DNA from: Branchiostoma floridae
Taxonomy: Eukaryota > Chordata > Leptocardii > Amphioxiformes > Branchiostomatidae
Assembly: GCF_000003815.2 (NCBI RefSeq)
Contig: NC_049985.1
Coordinates: forward strand, 21,491,491-21,543,443
DNA length: 51,953 bases
Direction of reading: 5' to 3'
Part shown: positions 1 to 9,200 of the stretch, piece by piece
Layout: every line of letters begins with the position of its first letter
How positions within the stretch are numbered: the first letter of the stretch is position 1
The notes under the pieces: model-generated
The model's input: the letters and a program-made list of their open reading frames with translations, nothing else
What the model was told of the DNA's origin: nothing
Databases searched by the model: none
Position numbers and translations under genes: made by a program

Positions 1-584
1 CGAACTTTTATTCCTGTATTCGTGAATGAATTCGTAGTGAAATTATATTATCTTACGTAATTCGTAGTTTGGCCTCCCATGGCCAATTCTTGGTATGTCA
101 TGGCAGAGCCGTCAAAATTGACCTGTTGTCGTTAAACGTAACTTAGTTTACCAGCAAAATTTGCCCCTGAAAATACAGGAAACGTAGTAAGCAGTCCAGT
201 TTATACTAGATTGTGCAAAAAAGAATCAAATTGTGAAACGTTTACGTATACACGTGATGTACTTAACTATATTACCCCTTTATGCTTACTTAGCGACCTC
301 CTATTTAATGTTAGGATGCTTTTCATTATGAATATATATCTGGCACCTCGATACACTGCAAGTCAGTCTAATGATTCCAATTCGACAGCAATCGTGTCGG
401 AAAATTCAACAGTTGAAGCAAAATGTAGAAAAAAGTGATGTTGATTCACCAAAGGACAAAAAGTATTAAATGCTCGAAGTCTGCTGAAGGTATGCTTGAG
501 TATATACATCTTTACGCGCTCGATGGATTGTTCTCAGATGAATCTCAGCGCAATGCAACTTGCTCTGTTTTATGAAAACTTCAG

Positions 585-785
585 CGTCTAGGTGTCCGCA
601 CCAGGATCCACCAATCAACGGTGCCCTATCATGTGACACATGGCTTTATGGCCAGTTTTGTAGCGTGCAGTGTGACGAGCGGTATGACTTCTTGACGGAA
701 CCAGCGAGGATGTACATCTGCGGATCTTCTGGACAGTGGCGAACGGATCCTCCTGGCAAGGAGACCAAATGGTCAGATTTCACAG
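585..785 (+). CDS. Gene 1 exon: sushi/CCP domain
   Basis: A 201-nt exon with phase-1 introns on both sides (acceptor cttcag, donor gtacgt). It encodes a CCP-like fold: CPHQDPPINGALSC, then Cys residues in FCSVQC and YICGSSGQW. Five of the six usual cysteine positions of this group are seen; the last one, normally a PxC shortly after the conserved Gly-x-Trp, reads Trp (KWSDF). CCP domains bind proteins and glycans in complement regulators and adhesion proteins. An alternative acceptor 7 nt downstream would break the phase symmetry, so 585 is preferred. Confidence 0.8.
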
Positions 786-3700
786 GTACGTCGCGCCCGA
801 TGAAAATCATTGCACTGAGCACCCTGTCACGATACGGAGCTGAATTGTTCTCAACAATAGTGGAATATATTTGGACAACGCCGTTTACCATAGTATAACG
901 TTGGTGAAGAATCTGTGACCAGAAGACTGGCCGTGTGAAACTATGTGGCACTCCTGAATAGGGTACGTTAGACATGTGCGGTACTACTCAACACAAATGG
1001 TGGCTGCAGTTGACATGCACATGAAAACCGTGTCTAAAGCTACCCTCAATGGCAATGCTACACAGCCTCACATGGTCATTCGCCCGGTACACATTTTCTA
1101 GACCAATTTTAACATTCTACCAGAAGGTGTTGTCCAAATTCCAGTAAGTATTTAGAACGCCTTGTCACTGTGTCGTGATTCCTTTGGTTTTCACCAAAGA
1201 TAGATGAGTGTAGTACGGATTTTGTATTTTTTTTACAGGTAGAAATCACGCACTATTTCTTGACATTCTAGTACCACAGTAACAACGAAGCAAACACCGA
1301 AACACACATGCCCTTATCGTCGTTTCCATATAGTGAGACGCAATGCCGAATTTTCGAAGGGAATCGAGTTCCAGTACTATGAAGGCGACTGCCCGGATGA
1401 GGAGTCGAGGCAAAATCAGGTCAAACAAAACTTCGTCAACTATTTCAACATCACGGTCTTCGGCAGGTTTGGCGGATGCATAGGTTAGTTTTCTGACAAA
1501 ATGGAATCAATGCTCAGATACTTCTCTTTCCTTCATTAGAGGTAAATCTGGCTTTGTATCTGGCATGCGTAGAGGGTATACTACGTACGTACAATTCAGA
1601 CTGGGCTAGAATCAGGCCTTTGTACCGGTCGAGAATAATGGATATGCTTTCCAATGAAGTAGCATGCAAAAGTAGCAAAGCTAAAGAAGTAGCTAGAATA
1701 TCATCAAACCAAGCACACATGACCAGACGTCCTTTGGTATGCAGTGTAATAATGTAACGTGACTCAGTGGGTTGAGCATGAAGCACTGTGCTATCCTTGC
1801 AGGAAATATCAACTGTACTGCAGACAACGTACGTGTAGATTGTGGCGAGAAGAACGACGACATCGTTGTCGATCTGGTACCAGAAGAAGGTGGGTTGTAA
1901 AACCGCATTTCTCATGAATTTTGTCAGGAAGAACTACAACTCGCAACAAATGTCTTCTAGAAATAAGTAGAAGACTACATTTTAAAGGCTTTATGAACTT
2001 AAGTCTGCACAAAACTCGTAATAAAACTGTTATCCAGATTGGACAGAAGCCGACGGAACACCACTTACCCTACACGAACTGTGGTAAACTAGAAGTGTTA
2101 AATGCTTACTGTCAGAAGCAGATAGTATTATACCGTATTAATCGCTGTGCAAGAATGTTTGGTTAGATTTTTTAGAACATTGATGCTTCCTTGATGTAGG
2201 AATGCCCCGCTAAACATTTGTCTCAATATTGCTGGGAGGTTTCCAGTATACCTGAGGGGAAAGACGCTCGTCACACGTGTGGGTCATAGAGTGCGGTAAT
2301 TCTCAAGCAGAAGATTTGGAAGGAGGGGTCACGCTGTGGAGGCTAACCCTTACCATCACCCTAACTCTAAAGCGGGTACCGCATTGGACAGCCCTATTGC
2401 AAGTTGCGCAAAAGTATTGTGCTATCTTTGCGACTGCCATCTTTCCCTTGCAGTCACACTTATGTGTGTGTATTCGTGTATGAAACTCAGATAAGCAGAT
2501 TATTGGGAATCACAGTGTCGCCACTGGGTTAAAACCAATTAATATACAATGATTGAAAATGCATCAAAAAGTTATTTGCAAAGAGATTAATGTTATGACT
2601 TATGATACTTGGCCCAGCATTGAAAAGTTAAAACATAATTTTATAAAGTGTACCCATTTGTGCCCGTTAGTGCCTTATTCTGAATTGCAAACTGTTCGAA
2701 CTCAAACAACTTTAATATTTTGAGTCGGCCTGACAAGAATTCCTAAGTGAACTTACTATGGCTGAAACGGATCAACAAGCCCAAATTTTGCCAAGGGAAC
2801 TCAAAACAAATTTTCTGCTGGCCAAATAATTTTTTATTCGTCCATCACATATCAAGGAAATTATATTTTACCAAACCCTCCTGCACAGAGTTATCGTTTG
2901 GGCCCTCGGAACATTTGGTCAACAACTGTGCCAAGTTTTCATAAATAAAGTTTGTTGGTCAAGAATTTTCTTCGGACCCGGGATACACACCACAAAAATG
3001 TGTTTTTCCTGGATCCACAGACATGGTGTCCACAGACATGGTGTCTTATACTCCTGCTTCTGTTCTACTATTACAAGCTCTATTTCTACTCTAATCTACT
3101 CCAATCCTTGAATCCATCGGCAAAATTATCGATATCCGACTCCTTTCCTGTTTACGCACTTCTGTTTGTTCAACTCGCGCGCCATTTTGCTTTGAAGTAG
3201 AAGAATGATGCTTTCTGATTCGCTAATATACGTCAAATGACCTCCAACTACTAACTTAAAGAAAGACACCTATCAACAAATTGTAAAACTGCAGTCATCA
3301 GATAGCCAGTTGGTACAATTTTTTTTGCGATTGTTTGAAGCGGCGATTCCGAAATTAATCAAATTGGTGTGGCCTTAGCAGACTGGGCAGGGTATAAAAC
3401 ACCCCTAAGCCGACCGGAAGAGAATAATGACCAGGCTATGCATTTTTTGACATGGATGACGTGCATATTGCAAATATATTTGTGTAGCCTCCACTACACC
3501 AATGACGACGACAACAACAGCAAAAGCCATGGCCGTCTCCATGGTAACGAGTTCAAACAGCGATGGGGCATCTGCTGATCAAGCCGGAAACATGTCAGGT
3601 AAAGAAAAAAATACACGCTTGACTTACTAACTAATAGCTTCTGTGTTGAATGTAAAACGATATTTACAGGAACACCAATCACAGAGAAAGGTTAATAACT

Positions 3701-5114
3701 GCTGTTTTTTTACATTTCACTGTTTTCCGTCCAACATAACGTAATTACAGGAGCCACCATAGGCGGTGCAGTAGCTGCTGGGGTCGTCATCCTCATCATA
3801 GCAGTCGTTGTCTTTATCGCCTACGTGAAAAGGTTAGTCTTTAGTTTGTCTTAAGTCTAACTCAGTACATACATGTAATTCCAGATCCTTTATTCCCCAT
3901 GCACAAGACAGAAGAAGTCCAACCGTCTTCGCCGCACCCTAATAAGAAATAACCGGTAAAGCTAAAAATGGGGACAGTTGAATTTCTTGGCAGCTTAAAA
4001 TGGCTAAAAAATTATAACGTCGTTAGACATAATGATAACTAGACATAACTTTCATTCTAACTAACATAGCTACATTCTAGAGATAACTTCCTTATTCGTC
4101 CATTGTTGCATGCAAAAGTTGAAATGTCAAATACATATGCCTATATCGTTACGTAGTTTGCTATTATCTTCACTTGTACAGACGACGACCCAGTGATAGT
4201 CATATATATGATGAGCCACCTGCTTCCCAGTTTGAGCTCGCGGAGGCACCAAACGACATTCAAGGTAGGATATCAAATTAAACGAACCCATACGATTTCC
4301 TCATTGATTATGCAAATTAGATTCCGATTAGCATAATTAACATTTCACTACACGAAGCGTCACTTAAGTTATCTACATACCATAAATCATGACAATCCGT
4401 CAACGCCTTCTTGAGTTCTTCCCTTTCAAAGTCTGACACTAAACTAGGGCCAAACATACACCTCTTTCTTTCGGCTTCGAGAGCTGCCTACCAATTAGTA
4501 AATCATACCCACAGCATGTCCAGCACTCGAGATATCAAACTCGGAAGTTCCTCTGCAGTACCGCAGGGGGGCCGCTAGGGGGGCCCCAAGTTATAATGGT
4601 TTTCAGGTCTCATCAAGACCTACCCACAAATCGAATATCAATACAATCTATCCAGACGTTCTCGAGTTATGCTGGTCTTCTACGTATATACATACACACA
4701 AACACACATACAAGCGCTACCCAAAATATAACCTTCCGGTCGAAGGTAATAACTTTAAGCTGAGCAGTTAGAGGTTTCTATCTGTCTATCATACTGAGCT
4801 GCCACAACTTGCACTTGGTTTAATTGGTCATTTACATGTGTTTCAGTGCATGCCCTCTTCGATTCTGTAATTCAATAGTCTGTAACGGTGCGTCTAAATA
4901 TTTTGTAGGGGCTCTTCTGTCTGACGATGGCGAGTATGTTGACACGTTACCTTCCATGGTAACCTTGGAACAGCCTGACGCCCAAGTAGATTGTTCAATA
5001 AGCTTGCGCCAATCTCGTAACAGTTGTGACTACGAGACCATCTCACAGGCGTCATCTAGCGGAGATTATCAAGAACTGCAGCCAGCTGTGTATCAGAGCT
5101 TGCAGAAATTCTGA
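585..5114 (+). CDS. Gene 1 (5' partial): CCP-containing transmembrane receptor with ITAM-type tail
   Basis: Hand-built spliced gene with exons 585-785, 1334-1483, 1803-1889, 3488-3598, 3670-3690, 3751-3832, 4182-4264 and 4909-5114. The exons total 941 nt and read through in one frame to a TGA at 5112-5114, giving 312 visible residues. Order: sushi/CCP domain, a Cys-containing module split over two exons, Ser/Thr-rich stalk, 7-residue microexon, one transmembrane helix, cytoplasmic tail with several tyrosine motifs. No signal peptide exon is visible, so the gene starts upstream of the window. All introns are phase 1 except the one after the transmembrane exon, which is phase 2. The last five exons are paralogous to those of the two genes downstream. 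Inferred role: type I cell-surface receptor signalling through SH2 proteins. No ligand can be inferred. Confidence 0.8.
1334..1483 (+). CDS. Gene 1 exon: first half of the Cys-containing module after the CCP
   Basis: A 150-nt phase 1-1 exon (acceptor atatag, donor gttagt). The reading is open and includes EFQYYEGDCPDEESRQNQVK followed by NFVNYFNITVFGRFGGC. The pattern (aromatic pair, GDC, QxxVKxNF, then Cys) resembles the module that follows CCP domains in SVEP1-like invertebrate proteins, as I recall it; no search was possible. It continues in the next exon. One Asn-glycosylation sequon (NIT) is present. Confidence 0.65.
1803..1889 (+). CDS. Gene 1 exon: second half of the Cys-containing module
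   Basis: An 87-nt phase 1-1 exon (acceptor ccttgcag, donor gtgggt) encoding NINCTADNVRVDCGEKNDD and a short acidic end. The C-x5-NVxVxCG pattern fits the continuation of the preceding exon, giving four cysteines in the module. Another NxC/NxT-type sequon is at the start. The exon is short, so its support comes from phase, splice sites and the pattern match. Confidence 0.6.
1890..3487 (+). other. Gene 1 intron with no recognised feature
   Basis: AT-rich sequence of 1.6 kb. I see no domain-coding exon on either strand. Around 3008-3042 there is a short direct duplication of 'ccacagacatggtgt'. From about 3370 to 3487 the intron is similar to the sequence before the stalk exons of genes 2 (about 9545) and 3 (about 22940), so the duplicated cassette includes intron sequence. 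Confidence 0.6.
3488..3598 (+). CDS. Gene 1 exon: Ser/Thr-rich stalk
   Basis: A 111-nt phase 1-1 exon (acceptor tgtgtag, donor gtaaag) encoding 37 residues beginning STTPMTTTTTAKAM and ending DQAGNMS. Rich in Ser, Thr and Ala, it looks like a mucin-type O-glycosylated extracellular stalk. Paralogous exons are at 9661-9783 and 23005-23076; the three differ in length (37, 41 and 24 codons) but share the acceptor context and the ending. Confidence 0.8.
3670..3690 (+). CDS. Gene 1 microexon (7 codons)
   Basis: A 21-nt exon with phase 1 on both sides, reading GTPITEK. The acceptor is tttacag and the donor gttaat. It is accepted because the same 21-nt exon is preserved in genes 2 and 3 (GTPIIEK, GTPIIDK) between the stalk and transmembrane exons. 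Its use cannot be shown without transcripts; because it is symmetrical it could be skipped without changing frame. Confidence 0.65.
3751..3832 (+). CDS. Gene 1 exon: transmembrane helix
   Basis: An 82-nt exon, phase 1 in and phase 2 out (acceptor aattacag, donor gttagt). It encodes a Gly/Ala/Val start (GGAVAAGVVILIIAVVVF) and ends IAYVKR at the cytoplasmic face. The helix has no charged residue, so there is no sign that it needs a charged adaptor partner. The same 82-nt length and phases occur in genes 2 and 3. Confidence 0.9.
4182..4264 (+). CDS. Gene 1 exon: juxtamembrane tail with YDEP motif
   Basis: An 83-nt exon, phase 2 to 1 (acceptor tgtacag, donor gtagga). It starts with an Arg-rich stop-transfer stretch (RRRPSD), followed by HIYDEPPASQFELAEAPND. 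The pY-D-E-P/V pattern matches the known preference of Nck-family SH2 domains, and YxxP that of Crk. Binding is inferred. Confidence 0.85.
4310..4750 (-). repeat. Dispersed repeat of the ATTACCTTCGCC family (minus orientation)
   Basis: Lies in the last intron of gene 1. It contains the landmarks of a family seen repeatedly in this window: 'attatgcaaat', 'ccgctagggg', 'ctcgagttat', and an end near 'gaaggtaat'. Other members are at 12215-13020, 25045-25495, 30040-30700, 34935-35095 and 36310-36776. Non-coding and diverged. Confidence 0.6.
4909..5114 (+). CDS. Gene 1 terminal exon: ITAM-type tyrosine array
   Basis: A 206-nt last exon (acceptor ttttgtag, phase 1) ending in TGA. It opens GALLSDDGEYVDTLPSMVTL and ends with YETI, eight residues, YQEL, four residues, YQSL and LQKF. 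The first pair fits the ITAM consensus YxxL/I-x6-8-YxxL/I, bound by tandem-SH2 kinases of the Syk/ZAP-70 family. The last 33 residues are identical to those of gene 3. Confidence 0.88.
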
Positions 5115-5843
5115 AGTCCTGTTATACAATTCCTGTCAACAGCATAATAATTCATGTACACCTCATGTATTGGCACGACCCTGTATTATATGTTACTTCA
5201 GTCTACAGATACTTCAGAAACACTAAGGTCGGATCGTCGCTATTGTGTGTTTAACTTGCAACATCTATTGTTGTTGTATTGATATAGTATAGCACGTGAG
5301 GATGCCCCTCAATTTGTGACCTTAGATGTTTATACATTAATGGTCTTTGTTTGACATATACCCATTCGCCTAGAGTTTTCAGCTTTCAATACCCTACGAT
5401 ACTTCAGTAGTATATTAAGAAAAGTTTAAGTCTTGGCAAAATATCTAAACGATTTCACACAACAAAGTTTTCTACTTGGGGAGATTTCCAGACGCACTTT
5501 TTTCAAGCCGGTAGATCTCGTCTTGCAGTTCTCTTTTCACGTGACTGATGGCATTGATAATCGCGTGACAGGACACAGTTATAAAAGAGAAAGGTCTTGT
5601 CGTTTGTGAATTTTAAGCTACGTAAGCTAGCTATCTATAAACTACAGTATTCTATTCTATGTACGGCAGGAATTTTTTACTTAGAGTGGTCATTTCGTAT
5701 ATCATGTAGATTGCATGTGAGGATTATGCGTATTTTTATACTACATTAATAGTAATTGCGTTGTACTATTTCAAGCGTGGTTTTCTTACATTCAAGAAGT
5801 ATTTCCTTTTTGAGTGTATTTTCTAAGGTTTAATGTTAGAAAT

Positions 5844-5849
5844 AATAAA
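5844..5849 (+). promoter_or_regulatory. Candidate polyadenylation signal of gene 1
   Basis: AATAAA, 730 nt after the gene 1 stop and 337 nt before the gene 2 start codon. It is a plausible end for a long 3' UTR; earlier, weaker signals were not excluded. Confidence 0.4.
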
Positions 5850-6064
5850 GCACAAAGATCACTTGTAGCTTATGATTGTCTGCATATTTGAAATTTGACT
5901 ATTAGTTTTGAAGACAAGTATATTCATGACATGGAATGTAAGATTACCTCTCGTAAGTCCAGTATCAACCAATTGTCGATGACCCTCTTAATTGAGCCTG
6001 ATCGGCGTCGTGTACCAGCATCCCCCCACTCCCTTGTAGTGCTAGTAAATCGAATATTCCACCG

Positions 6065-6072
6065 TGACGTCA
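6065..6072 (+). promoter_or_regulatory. Perfect CRE (TGACGTCA) upstream of gene 2
   Basis: A palindromic cAMP-response/ATF element 114 nt before the gene 2 ATG, within a plausible proximal promoter. An ETS-type core (reverse complement GAGGAAGT) follows at 6119-6126. No TATA box is placed correctly for a start site near here. Function is inferred from motif and position only. Confidence 0.35.
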
Positions 6073-6185
6073 CGTCTTGGAGTTTCGTATGACATCATGT
6101 GCAACTCATTAGCCCCAGTACTTCCTCATATCGCGGAAGACGGCAATCTCGGCAAAGCACACTGAAGGTGAAGCGATCCACTATC

Positions 6186-6258
6186 ATGAAACCGCTTTGG
6201 GCCATCATCCTGCAAATTCTGTTGAAATCTGACATTCTATTGGCAGTTGGAACATCAG
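6186..6258 (+). CDS. Gene 2 exon 1: signal peptide
   Basis: The ATG starts MKPLWAIILQILLKSDILLA, a short basic start followed by a hydrophobic core, then VGTSG at the likely cleavage side. The donor gtaaac leaves phase 1. The first exon of gene 3 has exactly the same coding length (73 nt), which supports this start. Confidence 0.75.
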
Positions 6259-9200
6259 GTAAACGTGTTATGTTAACCAGGGTACGTTCGTCGTATGCAG
6301 TTTTTTTGTCGTAGGATTTTCAGCGAGTCTTTTCTAGAGGTATGTTCTTTTCCGTAAGGAGTAGGCATGCGAAGTTCACTGCAAGGTATACGTAACAAAC
6401 CCTGTTTGCAACATTGTCAACAACCATTTGACCAGTCAACACTTTCTGCGTTTACGCGAAGCAAAGTGCCAGAAGGTACCCTAGAGTGTTGCTAGCCTTC
6501 CTGAATTTATCGTAAAGCGTTGTCGGTCTTCCTGAATTCATCGTAAAACATTGCCACTTGCCAGCCTTCTTGAGTTTACCGTAAAGCGTTATCGTTCTTT
6601 CTGAAGTAAACATAAAACGTTGTCGGTCTTCCTTAATTCAGCGTTAAGCGTAACCACCCCCCATGCAGACCCTCATCTAAGACCCGACCGTGGACAAGAG
6701 TTTATGACAACCTTTCGCATAACAGGAAGGCAGCTGAATTTTGTACGACATAGAATGTCGTAATACCCCCCTCACATGTAGCGAAAATCGATCGGACGAC
6801 GAGTCTGCGAGCTATCGAGGCATGACCCTGACGGGAAGGGGGGGAACTCTGCCATTTCTTCGTCGGCATCAGATTCATGCCTCCTCGTAATTTAGAGCTC
6901 GCAGACTCGTCGTGAGATCGATTTTCGCTACATGTGTGTGTGTGTGTGTGTGTGGGGGGGGGGGGGTTATAACAACCCAGTCACATTTGTTGAAAATCGA
7001 TCGGACGACGATTCTGCGGCAATCGCCCGAGCCTCGCTTATAATAGTAACTTTATTGCACAGCAATTGTACAAGGTACAAAGTATGGCTTATATGTGGCG
7101 GGGACGGTTTTCAGGTGAAAAATACGCGCAACCCTCTGTCAATCTTAAATATGGCCGACCTTCCATCGATACGCCCGAAGATCGTGGACAATGTGACAGG
7201 CGTATAAAGAATTTGTACTACTACAGACGTGATCGGACAACAACATTGTTACGATGAATCATGTCGTAGTTTCGTTTTTGTCGTTTAAGGAACAAGTTAC
7301 AGTATCTGAACTTCATTTGACCTCTGAGTCACTTTTAGTCATTTCCGTTCTCCAAGTCATGGGATACAACTTGAAGAGAAGCCAAAAGACTGCAACCAAC
7401 TCCAGCTTTTAAATCCTCCACGGTTTACTGGCCTTGACAATGAGGAAGTAACTGAAGGCCAAGTGTTTGCTTCACTTTCTGCAAGCTAAGGTTGTGGATT
7501 CCGTATACAAGAAGAAAGAATATGTCGAGCAAAAGGAAATACCACCGGACGCATAGGGGGTGCCTTCTATTGAATTGTCAAAATCAGGACCAGTTGTAAC
7601 ACAGCGATTACCGGCAAAATTTGTAATGCAGAACAAGAGGAAGCAAAATGTACATTCAAATCTATTTTTTTTCTAATTTCGATTAGCAAACGCATTGTGA
7701 ATGAGTATACATGGATCGTAGACACAGAATGTTTTCTTCGACTTCATCGAAACTTATTGTTAGCCTAAGTCTTACTTCTATAATCTAACAATCAGAAGAT
7801 ACAAGGGGCGTTTGTGGCATCAAGCACTGAACGTATGAATGTAATTACGTAAGTATATACGCACAGCCCCTTTGCTGCACACATACAACCCCTTCGCTCA
7901 AACAGCTTCGTACCGTACCAATGGGCCTTCGTACCGTACATATTCTTGTGTTTCAGAGACATGTGGAGTATCGACGTTTATTCACGTTCCTCAAAGTGAC
8001 TGTAACGGAAGGGACATAGCCATCCACGGTGGTGTCTCTCTCCAATCCTGTGCAGACGCTTGCTGTGAAGACCCCGCATGCCTGTCCTTCCAATACTACA
8101 ACTTTCCACCAATATGTTTCTTGAAAAACAAGCTCTGCTCAGCGGAGGAGAAAGAGCGCTTGGCATTTGGAAACATGTACGATCGGCAAGTGTCAGGTAA
8201 TGCTAACGTCACATTTGCACAAAGGGGCCCGGCCGGGTAGGTTAGTGGCTGAATTGTTGCACTTTCGGGCGGGACCCCGTGAGACCCCCCGCGGCTGCCG
8301 GGCTATTTTGGGGCTCGGGCGGGGCCCCGGTTGATTCTAAGTCGGACTTAAAAACAACCGGGCCCTGGGCAGGAAAATAGGCCGAATCAAAGCCGTTAAC
8401 CAATCGTGAACACATCGGCAGGGTCCCCTACAGTACCTGCCCGGTGCCCGCCCGGTACCCCGACGGTACTCGACGGTACAGGCCCAACCTTCTTGCATTA
8501 CAAACTATTGCATCCGTTGTGTCATCCCGGAACACCGCCAGGGCCGCGGACGGGTCCCTAGGTCATCAAACAGGACAATTTGGGCCATGGTCATATTTCC
8601 ACATAGGGACCCTGGCGGGTAATTTACGGACTGTTATGGGGCTCTTCCGGTCGGGGTCCTGCTGGTCTCCCAGCGGCTGCCGGGTTATTTTTGGCCTCGG
8701 GCGGGGCCCCGGTTGGTTTTAAGTCGGACTTAAAATGAACCGGGCTCCCGGTGGGGAAATTATTAGGAAAATATCATCAGTAAAAAACTCACTTTCTACT
8801 CTTCTCAACGGAAGGTCCCACACCCATAAGGACTAAAGGACTAAAAGTCGCAAGAATGTTCTCGCATTTATAGCTTGCTCATCAGCGTATCGTAGACCCG
8901 CTTCTACTAGTATTAGTACTACGTGGCACATTTGCAAAAGTCATCGAAGACGAGCCAACCAATGCTTATACCCCCCCCCCCCAAATAAAAAACAAAAAAA
9001 ACATGATGGTAGTGGTTCGCGGAGCGTACGACAGGGACCATACTGTTATCTACAAGGGGTGAATCGGCCGACCCACTGCCAGACCCCTAGGGGGTACCCG
9101 TGGACATCCCCAGGGCAGCTCACGGTTGCCTGCCGAACATCGAGCGATAAAGGGTTAAAGCATACGACTATTGCACGAAATCCTCCGGAATGCCCACCGG

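Larger units (their letters stand above)
5115..6185 (+). other. Gene 1 3' UTR and gene 1-gene 2 intergenic region
   Basis: The first 70 nt after the stop are shared with genes 2 and 3, including 'gtcaacagcataat'. The rest shows no coding potential. The 120 nt before the gene 2 start contain a perfect CRE and an ETS-type site. Confidence 0.6.

Noticed and set aside
1100-1150. Possible HYR-like exon (ILPEGVVQIP) between the CCP and next exon of gene 1
   Set aside because: Only about 14 codons, wrong phase for its neighbours, and no HYR cysteines; the flanking exons join in frame without it.
5580-5587. TATAAAAG as gene 2 TATA box
   Set aside because: It lies about 600 nt before the ATG and upstream of the candidate gene 1 polyadenylation signal, so it is more likely inside the 3' UTR of gene 1.
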